A stretch of 64,000 nucleotides of DNA, from the NCBI GenBank assembly GCA_041191405.1, contig JBEEOW010000018.1, positions 1 to 64,000 on the forward strand, given 5' to 3'. The stretch's first letter is position 1, and each line of letters opens with the position of its first letter. Source of the stretch: JBEEOW01 sp041191405 (GTDB lineage: Bacteria > Bacteroidota > Bacteroidia > Cytophagales > UBA9547). This document shows positions 56,395-64,000 of this stretch, in pieces. The position numbers and the translations under genes were made by a program. Below the pieces are notes generated by a model. It was given only the letters and a program-made list of their open reading frames with translations. It was not told the origin of the DNA and searched no databases.

Positions 56395-56841
56395 ATGCAA
56401 ATCATCATCAATATATTATTAGTAATAGGAGCATTTCTAGGAATGGAAGGAGTTGCGTGGGCTACACATAAATATATAATGCATGGTTTTATGTGGAATT
56501 GGCACGAATCACATCATGTTCCACATAACGACAAGTACGAAAAAAATGACTTATTCAGTGTAGTTTTCAGCTTACCATCAATAGTAATGATAATTGTGGG
56601 TTCAGAAGTAGAAAGTGTTCGATATTTAATGTACCTAGGAATTGGAATTGCAGCTTATGGTTTATTTTACTTTATATTTCATGACATTATTGTTCATAGA
56701 AGAATAAAAATCAAATACATAGCTCATTCAGGATATATGCGCCACTTAGTGAGAGCCCATAAAGTTCATCATAAAACTATTGGCAAAGATGGAGCTAAAT
56801 CATTTGGTTTCTTATTCGCAAAAAAAGAATATTCGGAGTAA
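56395..56841 (+). CDS. crtZ: Beta-carotene hydroxylase (CrtZ, fatty-acid hydroxylase superfamily)
   Basis: A 148-residue di-iron membrane hydroxylase that adds 3-hydroxyl groups to beta-carotene rings, giving zeaxanthin. The four His motifs are in order: HKYIMH, HESHH, HDIIVH and HKVHH. The short length matches CrtZ rather than the longer sterol desaturases. It is the last gene of the cluster, 102 bp after ispH. Copy B of the 115-bp palindromic repeat follows it. Confidence 0.92.
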   Translation: MQIIINILLVIGAFLGMEGVAWATHKYIMHGFMWNWHESHHVPHNDKYEKNDLFSVVFSLPSIVMIIVGSEVESVRYLMYLGIGIAAYGLFYFIFHDIIVHRRIKIKYIAHSGYMRHLVRAHKVHHKTIGKDGAKSFGFLFAKKEYSE

Positions 56842-56865
56842 TTCAAATTTAAAAAAAATAGTCTA

Positions 56866-56980
56866 GCGAAAACTTACACATCGGCTACGCTCAGTGACCG
56901 TTTTCGAGTTTCAGTTACTCGAAAAATAGCGTTTACGGTGGTTGAGCGTAGTCGAAGCATTATTAAAGCTGATTTTTCGC
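56866..56980. repeat. Interleaved palindromic repeat, copy B (115 bp)
   Basis: Same layout as 6331-6444. It starts GCGAAAAC and ends TTTTTCGC. The segment around TACGCTCAGTGACCG has its partner at TTGAGCGTAGTCGAAG (56942-56957). The stem sequences differ from copy A, but many of the changes keep base pairing. It lies between the convergent crtZ and queG genes and may act as a terminator. Confidence 0.85.
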
Positions 56981-57030
56981 TTAAACTTCTTTGGACATTC
57001 TTTAAGCAATATTTTGATTTAATCTTCTAT

Positions 57031-57960
57031 TTACTTCAATAAAAAATCTATATTCCGCTTCAAACCAGCAAGTTTAGTTCGTTTTACAGCACTTTTTGAG
57101 AATGTTTTACTAAAAACTTCTTCAGTTATTTCTAACCAATCTTTCTGTTCTTTTAAAGATTTTAAATTATCATTAGCATTAAACAATGGCGTTCGATGTG
57201 GTTTGGAAAACCTATTCCACGGACAAACATCTTGGCAAATATCACAACCAAACACCCAGTTTTCAAACTTTCCTTTTACTTCTTGTGGTATTTGCTCTTT
57301 TAACTCAATTGTAAAATACGAAATACATTTACTGCCATCAACCACATAAGGATTTACAATTGCATCTGTTGGGCAAGCGTCAATACATTTGGTACAAGTG
57401 CCACAGAAATCTTTCACTGGACCATCGTATTCTAGCTCTAAATCAATAATTAATTCGGCTATAAAAAAGAAACTTCCTTGCTGTTTATTAATTAAGTTAC
57501 TGTTTTTGCCAACCCAACCTAAACCACTTTTTTTTGCCCAAACTTTATCCATCACAGGAGCCGAATCCACAAACACCCTACCTCCAATTTCACCAATTTG
57601 TTCATTTAAGGTTTCTAAAAAAATCTTCAGTTTATCTTTTATAACAAAATGATAATCTTCGCCATAAGCATATTTTGAAATCTTTAAATCTGATTCAAGT
57701 TGATTTTCTGTTGCTGGATAATAATTTAAAAGCAAAGAAATTACCGATTTTGCACCATCAACAAGTAAACGTGGGTCAAGGCGTTTGTCAAAATGATTTG
57801 CCATATATGCCATTTGTCCATGCATATTTTGGTTTAACCAATTTTCTAAACGAGGTGCTTCTTCCTCTAAAAATGTTGATTTTGAAATACCCACAAAATC
57901 AAAACCTAAGCGTTTGGCTTCTGTTTTAACCAATTGGGTATAAAGTGCTTTATTCGACAT
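57031..57960 (-). CDS. queG: Epoxyqueuosine reductase
   Basis: A 309-residue cytoplasmic cobalamin and iron-sulfur enzyme that reduces epoxyqueuosine in tRNA to queuosine. It has two 4Fe-4S binding sets, CGTCTKCIDACPTDAI and CDICQDVCPW, plus an upstream Cys and the QueG-specific N-terminal segment AKRLGFDFVGISK. Its start codon shares one base with the stop codon of the K+ channel gene (TAATG), so the two genes are coupled. The functional tie is not obvious. Confidence 0.95.
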   Translation of the reverse strand: MSNKALYTQLVKTEAKRLGFDFVGISKSTFLEEEAPRLENWLNQNMHGQMAYMANHFDKRLDPRLLVDGAKSVISLLLNYYPATENQLESDLKISKYAYGEDYHFVIKDKLKIFLETLNEQIGEIGGRVFVDSAPVMDKVWAKKSGLGWVGKNSNLINKQQGSFFFIAELIIDLELEYDGPVKDFCGTCTKCIDACPTDAIVNPYVVDGSKCISYFTIELKEQIPQEVKGKFENWVFGCDICQDVCPWNRFSKPHRTPLFNANDNLKSLKEQKDWLEITEEVFSKTFSKSAVKRTKLAGLKRNIDFLLK

Positions 57961-58973
57961 TAAAATTTATTCAATAAAAACACTTTTCTAAATGTAGATA
58001 ATGTATCATCTGTACCAAGTAAAATCATAACATCATCAACCCCAAAAATTGTATCTGGTTTAAAACCAATAAAACCTTTGATATTATCTTTAAAACCAAC
58101 CAAAGTTACACCAGTTTTACTACTAATTTCTAGCTCTTTAATAGTTTTATCTCTAAATTCAGGTTTTATTTGGGCAAAGCTTATTTCTTCTAATCGAATT
58201 GATAATTCATTATCATTACTTAATAGTTCCATAAATTCAATTACCTCAGGCTTAGTAATTAAACGAGCTAAAAATGTACCTCCAATTACATCAGGCATAA
58301 TTACATTATTAGCACCTGCATGTCGTAATTTTTTTTCAGAAGTTGGTTCTGAGGCTCTTGAAATAATTTTAATTTTAGGATTTAACTCTCTTGCAGTTAA
58401 AGTTATAAAAACATTTATTGCGTCTGACGATGTTGCAATTAAAAGTACAGATGCTTTTTTAATACCAACCTTCAAAAGTGTTTCTTCTTGAGTGGCATCA
58501 CCTGGTACAAATTTATAATTTACATTCAATGGAAATTTTTTAGGAGTATCTTCATTTGAATCTACAATTACAAAATTTTTCCCATTCTTGTAAAGCTCTT
58601 CACAAGTGTGCATTCCATTACTTCCATAACCACAAACTATTACATGATTATGCATTAAGCCTAATTCTCTTTCAAACATATATCCTTGATAAATAGAACG
58701 TAATTTTCCTTCAAATAAAAACTTGCTTATAAACGACACTATATAAGCAAAAATAATCAAATTCATGATAATGTAAATACTTGTAAAGTACATGCCATTA
58801 TCAGAAAGTAAATGAACTTCAGTAAAACCAACTGTACTTATGGTTATTACCGACATAAACAATGCCTCAGAAAAAGTATAATCTTCAATGTAAATATATC
58901 CAGAAATACCTACAAAAAGGCTAAACAGAAGCAAACCTATGGCAATAAATAAACCTCGTAGTTCTTTCCTCAT
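57960..58973 (-). CDS. Two-TM potassium channel with TrkA-type regulatory domain
   Basis: A 337-residue inner-membrane channel. TM1 covers about 9-29. The pore loop and filter read MSVITISTVGFTEV, where TVGFTE replaces the common TVGYGD. TM2 is about 66-86. The cytoplasmic RCK region has a TrkA-N Rossmann fold (VIVCGYGSNGMHTCEELY) and a TrkA-C domain after about 250. Such channels open in response to nucleotides or ions. TVGF variants occur in the family, so potassium selectivity is likely but not certain. Confidence 0.87.
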   Translation of the reverse strand: MRKELRGLFIAIGLLLFSLFVGISGYIYIEDYTFSEALFMSVITISTVGFTEVHLLSDNGMYFTSIYIIMNLIIFAYIVSFISKFLFEGKLRSIYQGYMFERELGLMHNHVIVCGYGSNGMHTCEELYKNGKNFVIVDSNEDTPKKFPLNVNYKFVPGDATQEETLLKVGIKKASVLLIATSSDAINVFITLTARELNPKIKIISRASEPTSEKKLRHAGANNVIMPDVIGGTFLARLITKPEVIEFMELLSNDNELSIRLEEISFAQIKPEFRDKTIKELEISSKTGVTLVGFKDNIKGFIGFKPDTIFGVDDVMILLGTDDTLSTFRKVFLLNKF

Positions 58974-59021
58974 TCGTATTTATAAAACTGTTAAGTTGTT
59001 CAATTAGCAATTTATAAAAAT

Positions 59022-59085
59022 AAAAGTCCTTATTCAAATAAAAACCCCTTTATAGGAATATTTTTATTTAAATAAGGACTTTTTT
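59022..59085 (-). terminator. Terminator of the AraC-family gene
   Basis: AGTCCTTATT (59025-59034) pairs with AATAAGGACT (59071-59080), with A/T runs outside the stem on both strands and a long AT-rich inner part. The heptad element at 59087-59175 lies between it and the gene. Confidence 0.7.
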
Positions 59086-59086
59086 A

Positions 59087-59175
59087 GTACTGAGTACAAA
59101 GTACTAGGTACAGAGTATAAGTTTATAGTTAAATTAATAGAGTACTCAGTACTCCGTACTCTATACCCTGTACTT
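59087..59175. repeat. Heptad-repeat hairpin element (GTAC type)
   Basis: The left arm (59087-59121) has five in-register 7-bp units, such as GTACTGA and GTACAGA. The right arm (59141-59175) has five complementary units, such as AGTACTC and CGTACTC. Twenty bases separate the arms. It is immediately downstream of the AraC-family gene. Confidence 0.9.
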
Positions 59176-59179
59176 AAAA

Positions 59180-60103
59180 TTATACATTCATCAATGATTC
59201 TCTTCTTCTCATTTTACCAGCAGGTATTCCGAACATCATTTTGAAACGACGGCAGAAATAAGCTGTATCTTTATAACCAACCATTTTACCGATATCTCTA
59301 ATACTGTGTTTAGAGGTACGAAGTAAGTTTACAGCTTGCTCCATACGTTGGTATTCGATATAGTCCTGAGGATTAATTCCTGTTAGCATTTTGAAATACT
59401 GACCAACATAATCTTCAGATACATTAGCTACATGTGCTAAAACATGATTTGATAAATCTCCTGCTAAGTTATTTTTGATAAATGTGAAAATATCAATCAA
59501 ACGAGGATCTTTAAAATAATTTGAGTTAGTTGCTAATTGCTCAACAAACAAGTTTTTGTCAAGAATATAACGAATAACTTCAATTACAAATTTCTCAGTA
59601 AGAACCTTAATAATTCTTTGGCCTCCAACTTTTTGTGCAATTTCTTCAGTAATAATATTTGTTAAATCAGCATTTAACAAATCATTTTTAGGAATTACAA
59701 AAGCGGGGATATCAAGTGATGTAAAGAAGTTAACAGAATCAAACACCTTTGCATCAAAACTCATGGTAGTATAGCTATTTTCTATAGTACCAATTAAAGA
59801 TGCATTGTTATTATAACCTAAATAACGTTCTTTATTTGATAAAAAATCTTCGTATTTTAAACGAGTTGGCTCACCTGAACCATAATGTAAATTAATAGGT
59901 TTACCAGCTGGCACAAATAGTAAATCACCTTCTTCTACTTTTTGAGAATTAGCTCCATAATAAATAACCCCTTTATGTAAAAGAATTACAATGTTTTCAA
60001 CATCATAAAAGTTTTCAACAAGAACAGGTTTTATTACTTTTACATTTTTGGATTTTATGTAGCGAGTACTTAGTGATTCAACAATTTTATTATAGTCCTC
60101 CAT
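59180..60103 (-). CDS. AraC-family transcriptional regulator
   Basis: A 307-residue regulator. The N-terminal part (about 20-95) looks like a cupin sensor domain (VEEGDLLFVPAGKPINLHYG). The C-terminal 100 residues are the paired helix-turn-helix AraC DNA-binding domain (ANVSEDYVGQYFKMLTGINP and IRDIGKMVGYKDTAYFCRRFK). The ligand is unknown. No metabolic operon is adjacent in the same orientation, so targets cannot be named. Its promoter is proposed at 60153-60183. Confidence 0.93.
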   Translation of the reverse strand: MEDYNKIVESLSTRYIKSKNVKVIKPVLVENFYDVENIVILLHKGVIYYGANSQKVEEGDLLFVPAGKPINLHYGSGEPTRLKYEDFLSNKERYLGYNNNASLIGTIENSYTTMSFDAKVFDSVNFFTSLDIPAFVIPKNDLLNADLTNIITEEIAQKVGGQRIIKVLTEKFVIEVIRYILDKNLFVEQLATNSNYFKDPRLIDIFTFIKNNLAGDLSNHVLAHVANVSEDYVGQYFKMLTGINPQDYIEYQRMEQAVNLLRTSKHSIRDIGKMVGYKDTAYFCRRFKMMFGIPAGKMRRRESLMNV

Positions 60104-60152
60104 TTGAGATTAATGATATTATTTTATTGGTGTGTTTGTGCAAATAGTTTTA

Positions 60153-60183
60153 CAAAATTAAAGCTATAATATTGGTATTTCAA
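60153..60183 (-). promoter_or_regulatory. Promoter of the AraC-family gene
   Basis: On the minus strand TTG (60183-60181) is followed after 20 bp by TAATTTTG (60160-60153), matching the Bacteroidota TTG-N19-21-TANNTTTG pattern. It predicts a 5' UTR of about 40 bases. Confidence 0.5.
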
Positions 60184-60243
60184 GAAATTATACAACTAAT
60201 AGTTCAAATTCTATAAATAATCCAACATTAAAGAGGAATTGTA

Positions 60244-61383
60244 TTATTTTAGTATTTCACGAGATATTACAATTTTCTGAATTTCAGAAGTTCCTTCATA
60301 GATTTGGGTTATTTTGGCATCTCTGAAAAGTCTTTCAACATGAAATTCTTTCACATAACCATAACCCCCGTGTATCTGAATGGCTTCTGTGGTTACATAC
60401 ATTGCTACATCTGATGCATACAATTTGGCTTTAGCGGCTGCTTCTACATAATCAAGATGTTGATCTTTTAAATAAGCAGCTTTTAAGCATAATAACCTTG
60501 CTGCTTCAATTTTTGTTGCCATATCTGCAAGTTTAAATTGAATTGCTTGGTGATCAGCGATAGGTTTTCCAAAAGTTTTTCTTTCTTTTGAATATTTTAA
60601 TGCAAGTTCATAAGCACCCGAAGCTATACCAAGTGCTTGTGCAGCAATACCTATTCTACCTCCATTGAGTGTTGCCATCGCAAATTTGAAACCAAAACCT
60701 TCGGCTCCAATTCTATTTTCAATAGGTACTTCTACATCTGTAAACATTAACGAATGAGTATCTGAACTTCGTATGCCAAGTTTATTTTCTTTTGTACCTA
60801 CAACAAAACCTGGAGTACCTCTTTCAACAATAAATACACTTATACCTTTGTGTCCTAAAGCAGGATTTGTTTGAGCTATAACAAGATAAATTGATGCGGA
60901 TTTACCATTGGTAATCCAATTTTTTGTACCATTTAAAATATACTTATCACCATTTAAAATGGCTGTAGTATGTTGAGAGGTTGCATCAGAACCTGCTTCT
61001 GGTTCGGATAAACAAAATGCGCCTATTTTCTCTCCACTTGCTAATGGTTTTAAATATTTTTGTTTTTGTTCTTCTGTTCCAAAATTTTCTAATCCCCAAC
61101 AAACCAACGAGTTGTTTACTGACATACACACAGCAACAGAAGCATCAATTTTCGCAATTTCTTGCATTGCAAGTACATAGCTAATGGTATCCATGCCACT
61201 TCCCCCATATTTTTCACTAACCATCATCCCCATAAATCCAAGGGAAGATAATGACTTTATCTGCTCAGTAGCGAAAGTTTGGGTTTCGTCTCGCTCAATT
61301 ACACCAGCTAATAGTTCGCTTTGTGCAAATTGTCGAGCAGCTTCCTGCACAGCTTTGTGTTCATCGGAGAAACTAAAGTTCAT
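60244..61383 (-). CDS. Acyl-CoA dehydrogenase
   Basis: A 379-residue FAD enzyme that oxidises acyl-CoA to 2-enoyl-CoA in the cytoplasm. The flavin- and substrate-binding stretches GAFCLSEPEAGSDA and GTKNWITNG are present. The catalytic Glu sits in QIYEGTSEIQ near the C-terminus. Length and motifs fit the short-chain (butyryl-CoA) group. It is monocistronic here. It may feed the enoyl-CoA hydratase encoded at 5534-6307. Confidence 0.94.
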   Translation of the reverse strand: MNFSFSDEHKAVQEAARQFAQSELLAGVIERDETQTFATEQIKSLSSLGFMGMMVSEKYGGSGMDTISYVLAMQEIAKIDASVAVCMSVNNSLVCWGLENFGTEEQKQKYLKPLASGEKIGAFCLSEPEAGSDATSQHTTAILNGDKYILNGTKNWITNGKSASIYLVIAQTNPALGHKGISVFIVERGTPGFVVGTKENKLGIRSSDTHSLMFTDVEVPIENRIGAEGFGFKFAMATLNGGRIGIAAQALGIASGAYELALKYSKERKTFGKPIADHQAIQFKLADMATKIEAARLLCLKAAYLKDQHLDYVEAAAKAKLYASDVAMYVTTEAIQIHGGYGYVKEFHVERLFRDAKITQIYEGTSEIQKIVISREILK

Positions 61384-61525
61384 AACAAAAATGTTTTATA
61401 TAGCTTTTAACTTAAACTATCTTAAAAAAGTTACATTAAAAATTAGAATATTTAAATAAAAATTAGATTTTTTAACAAAAAAATTGTTTATTCGAGGTTG
61501 CTTAATTGGAACTTCGCATAAATTA

Positions 61526-62479
61526 TTATTTCAACCATTCATTTTGTTGTTTTTTATCTAAATAAGTCCAGGCTAAAATCCTTGAAATTTTATTACCTTG
61601 TTTCATTTCAATAACTTTATACTCAAATATTCCCAGCTTATTCACAAATCCAATTAAGGATTTTAAATTATCACTTTTCGAAACTAATGTTGTAAACCAC
61701 AAAACATTTTTGGCAAACAATTTACTTTCAGTCATCATATTTTGAATAAACTTTACCTCGCCACCTTCACACCAAAGCTCAGCATTTTGTCCGCCAAAGT
61801 TTAAAGAAGCATTTTTTACTTGCGTTTGTTTAAGGTTTGAAACCTTTCTAATATTTCCAGCATTTGCCTCTTTAGCTGATGCATGAAAAGGTGGATTACA
61901 AATAGTTATATCAATTTTATCATCATGTGTGATAATGTTTTTAAAAATATTATTTTTATTTGATTGATGTTTTAATTCTATGTTGGATTGTAAAAATGGG
62001 TTGTTATCAATAATTAATTGTGCATTTTGTATGGATTTTTGTTCAATATCGGACGCAATAAAATGCCAATTATATTCGGCTACCCCAATAATTGGGTAAA
62101 CTAAATTTGCACCAGTACCAATATCCAAACAAGTAATTTTTTCTCCAATTGGTAGTTTTCCATTGTTATTTTGAATCAATAAATCGGCTATGTAATGAAT
62201 ATAATCTGCTCTGCCAGGAATTGGCGGACATAAATTACCTTCTGGAATGTCCCAAAAATCTACTTTATAAAAATGTTTTAATAGTGCTTTGTTTAAGGTT
62301 TTTACGGCTTTATTATCAAAAAAATTAATAGTTTCATCATTGTATTCATTTTTAAAAACAAAAGCTTTCAATTCAGGCAAAACATTGCAAAGTATATCAA
62401 AATCATACCTTTGATTGTGCTTATTTTTTGGATGTAAAATAGTTTTAACATTTAATTCTCTGACTTTACCATTACCCAT
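61526..62479 (-). CDS. rlmF: 23S rRNA (adenine-1618-N6)-methyltransferase
   Basis: A 317-residue cytoplasmic SAM-dependent RNA methyltransferase that modifies A1618 of 23S rRNA. The start KTILHPKNKHNQRYDF is family-typical. SAM motif I reads CLDIGTGANLVYP, and the N6-adenine catalytic motif reads ICNPPFHAS. The C-terminal half carries FGGQNAELWCEGGEVKFI, also diagnostic. It is a single gene downstream of nagB on the same strand. Confidence 0.95.
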   Translation of the reverse strand: MGNGKVRELNVKTILHPKNKHNQRYDFDILCNVLPELKAFVFKNEYNDETINFFDNKAVKTLNKALLKHFYKVDFWDIPEGNLCPPIPGRADYIHYIADLLIQNNNGKLPIGEKITCLDIGTGANLVYPIIGVAEYNWHFIASDIEQKSIQNAQLIIDNNPFLQSNIELKHQSNKNNIFKNIITHDDKIDITICNPPFHASAKEANAGNIRKVSNLKQTQVKNASLNFGGQNAELWCEGGEVKFIQNMMTESKLFAKNVLWFTTLVSKSDNLKSLIGFVNKLGIFEYKVIEMKQGNKISRILAWTYLDKKQQNEWLK

Positions 62480-62547
62480 AATTTACCTTTTTAACACTTT
62501 AAAATAATTAATAGAAAATTAAAAAATAACTCTCTATCTATATAAGC

Positions 62548-62585
62548 AAAAAAGCCTCACTAACTACTGTTAATGAGGCTTTTTT
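62548..62585. terminator. Bidirectional terminator after nagB
   Basis: AAAAAAGCCTCA (62548-62559) and TGAGGCTTTTT (62574-62584) form a strong stem with symmetric A and T runs. It lies 32 bp past the nagB stop codon. Confidence 0.88.
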
Positions 62586-62616
62586 AATTTTTAAACAATC
62601 AATTATTTCTAATTGA

Positions 62617-64000
62617 TTAGTAATGCCATCTAACAAATGATTCCATAGCTGCATATTCAGCTAAACCAAGTTTGTTATACAATTCTGCTGTGGCACTGTT
62701 ACGAGCTTCAGCTCTTTGCCAGAACTCTCTTGCATCTTGGCCTTGGAATACAACTCCATCTTTTTGTGATTGGTGTTTGAAAATACCATGACGTTTTTGT
62801 AATACTTGCTCTGGAGACATTGGTACTGACATTTCGATTTCCCAAATATCCCACTCATGCCAAGCACCTCTGTATAACCATAACCAACAATCTTTCATAA
62901 AGTCCTCATTTTTCAAACGAGCACATGCTTCAAAAATAGCATCTAAACAAACTTTATGTGTTCCGTGTGGGTCAGCTAAATCACCAGCTGCATAAATTTG
63001 ATGTGGTTTAATTTCACGGATTAAATCCATGATAATTTTCACATCAGCTTCACCAATTGGACTTTTTGCAATAGTACCAGTTTCGTAGAAAGGTAAATTT
63101 AAGAAGTGAGCATTTTCATCAGGAATACCAACAAATCTACAAGTAGCTTTAGCTTCTCCTCTTCTTATAATTCCTTTGATATGACGAACAGCTGCAGTAT
63201 CTGGTTCAAAACCTTTTTTAGCTCTAATTGAAGCTGCTGCTTCTTTAAATATTTTTAAAGCCTCTTTGTTATCAATTCCAAAGTTTTCGTTGTAATCAAC
63301 TACAAAATCAGCAAAACGTAAAGCTTCGTCGTCAGCAACTGCAATGTTACCTGAAGTTTGGTAACCTACATGTACTTCGTGACCTTGCTCATGTAAACGA
63401 ATAAACGTTCCACCCATCGAAATAATATCATCATCAGGATGTGGAGAGAATATAATTACACGTTTTTTCTCAGGATTAGCTCTTTCTGGACGGTTAGTAT
63501 CGTCAGCGTTTGGTTTACCACCTGGCCAACCTGTTACAGTATGTTGTAACTGATTGAAAACTGCAATGTTAATATCGTAAGCTGATCCTTTTTGTGCAAT
63601 TAAATCACCAAGACCATTATCAGTATAGTCTTTTTGAGTTAATTTAAGGATAGTTTTGTTTAATTTCAACGCAAGCATACAAACTGCTTTCTTAATTAAT
63701 TTTTCGCTCCATTCAACTGGACCCATTAACCAAGGAGTTTGCACTTTCATTAATTTCGAAGCTGCTGCTTCATCTAAAAAGAATGTTACGTTTGGATGCG
63801 TTTGTAAGAACGATGCAGGAACATGCTCAGTAACAGGGCCTTCACAAGCTTTGTGAATAATGTTTGCTTTTCCTGGACCAAATGCTAACAAAACTACTCT
63901 TTTAGCATTCATAATTTGATGAACACCTAAAGATATTGCAACAGTAGGTGTTTTTGATAAACCACCAAAATCATTGCGAGCATCGTAACGAGTTGAATAA
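62617..64000 (-). CDS. nagB: Glucosamine-6-phosphate deaminase fused to a PIG-L/LmbE domain (N-terminus off the window)
   Basis: The reading frame runs past the right edge: 29 codons upstream of the internal Met at 63912 stay open and read like the NagB core (FGGLSKTPTVAISLGVHQIM). The visible N-terminal 80 or so residues are the end of the deaminase (AKRVVLLAFGPGKANIIHKA, VPASFLQTHPN). After a linker comes a PIG-L/LmbE deacetylase-like domain with the metal motif SPHPDDD and a later DPHGTHK. NagB makes fructose-6-phosphate and ammonia from GlcN-6-P. The appended domain is typical of Bacteroidota NagB proteins, but its role there is unclear. This fits use of GlcNAc from chitin. Confidence 0.9.
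   Translation of the reverse strand, partial: YSTRYDARNDFGGLSKTPTVAISLGVHQIMNAKRVVLLAFGPGKANIIHKACEGPVTEHVPASFLQTHPNVTFFLDEAAASKLMKVQTPWLMGPVEWSEKLIKKAVCMLALKLNKTILKLTQKDYTDNGLGDLIAQKGSAYDINIAVFNQLQHTVTGWPGGKPNADDTNRPERANPEKKRVIIFSPHPDDDIISMGGTFIRLHEQGHEVHVGYQTSGNIAVADDEALRFADFVVDYNENFGIDNKEALKIFKEAAASIRAKKGFEPDTAAVRHIKGIIRRGEAKATCRFVGIPDENAHFLNLPFYETGTIAKSPIGEADVKIIMDLIREIKPHQIYAAGDLADPHGTHKVCLDAIFEACARLKNEDFMKDCWLWLYRGAWHEWDIWEIEMSVPMSPEQVLQKRHGIFKHQSQKDGVVFQGQDAREFWQRAEARNSATAELYNKLGLAEYAAMESFVRWHY

Overview
The window is about 64 kb of AT-rich chromosomal DNA from a member of the Bacteroidota. Six large secreted proteins end in type IX secretion system (T9SS) sorting domains. Several genes carry the TANNTTTG -7 promoter box typical of this phylum. 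The housekeeping genes (PurA with Fur and STAS partners, a glucosamine-6-phosphate deaminase fused to a PIG-L domain, short lycopene cyclase and hydroxylase genes) also look like Bacteroidota genes. I cannot place it below phylum. I see no tRNA, rRNA, CRISPR array, prophage, transposase or defence system.

Layout. 1-3325: tandem copies of a small membrane protein gene (the first cut by the window edge), then the fur-STAS-purA operon. 3639-8005: a DUF4419 lipoprotein, an enoyl-CoA hydratase and a polysaccharide flippase. 8140-18478: three giant T9SS cargo proteins whose 3' ends (sorting domain plus terminator) are near copies of one another. 18712-20639: an LpxH-like phosphoesterase and a glycosyltransferase. 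20689-28266: a five-gene operon of a GH18 chitinase, two outer-membrane barrels and two carbohydrate-binding-like lipoproteins. 28425-37188: a GT4 glycosyltransferase, dapF, two T9SS proteins and a GH20 protein that has lost its catalytic Asp-Glu pair. 37242-44984: mostly housekeeping genes (prephenate dehydrogenase-like, M1 peptidase, ndk, dus, CPBP protease, cdsA, DUF2520). 44987-49258: a sialate-esterase/cohesin-like/dockerin/T9SS protein. 49381-50769: a DUF695-RraB-like protein. 51036-56841: a carotenoid cluster (ECF sigma factor, crtI, crtB, unknown secreted protein, lycopene cyclase, ispH, crtZ) predicted to make zeaxanthin-type pigment. 57031-64000: queG, a K+ channel, an AraC regulator, an acyl-CoA dehydrogenase, rlmF and nagB (truncated).

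How the genes may work together. The GH18 operon, the GH20-like protein, the sialate-esterase-like protein and nagB suggest an amino-sugar or chitin-using cell that does not use a canonical SusC/SusD locus here. The carotenoid genes form one coupled unit: ispH supplies isoprenoid precursor, crtB and crtI make lycopene, the cyclase makes beta-carotene and crtZ hydroxylates it. The GGPP synthase is not in the window.

The most unusual non-coding signal is a family of intergenic elements built of degenerate 7-bp tandem units. Most have a second arm made of the reverse-complement units. They occur at eight places with different unit sequences but the same architecture.
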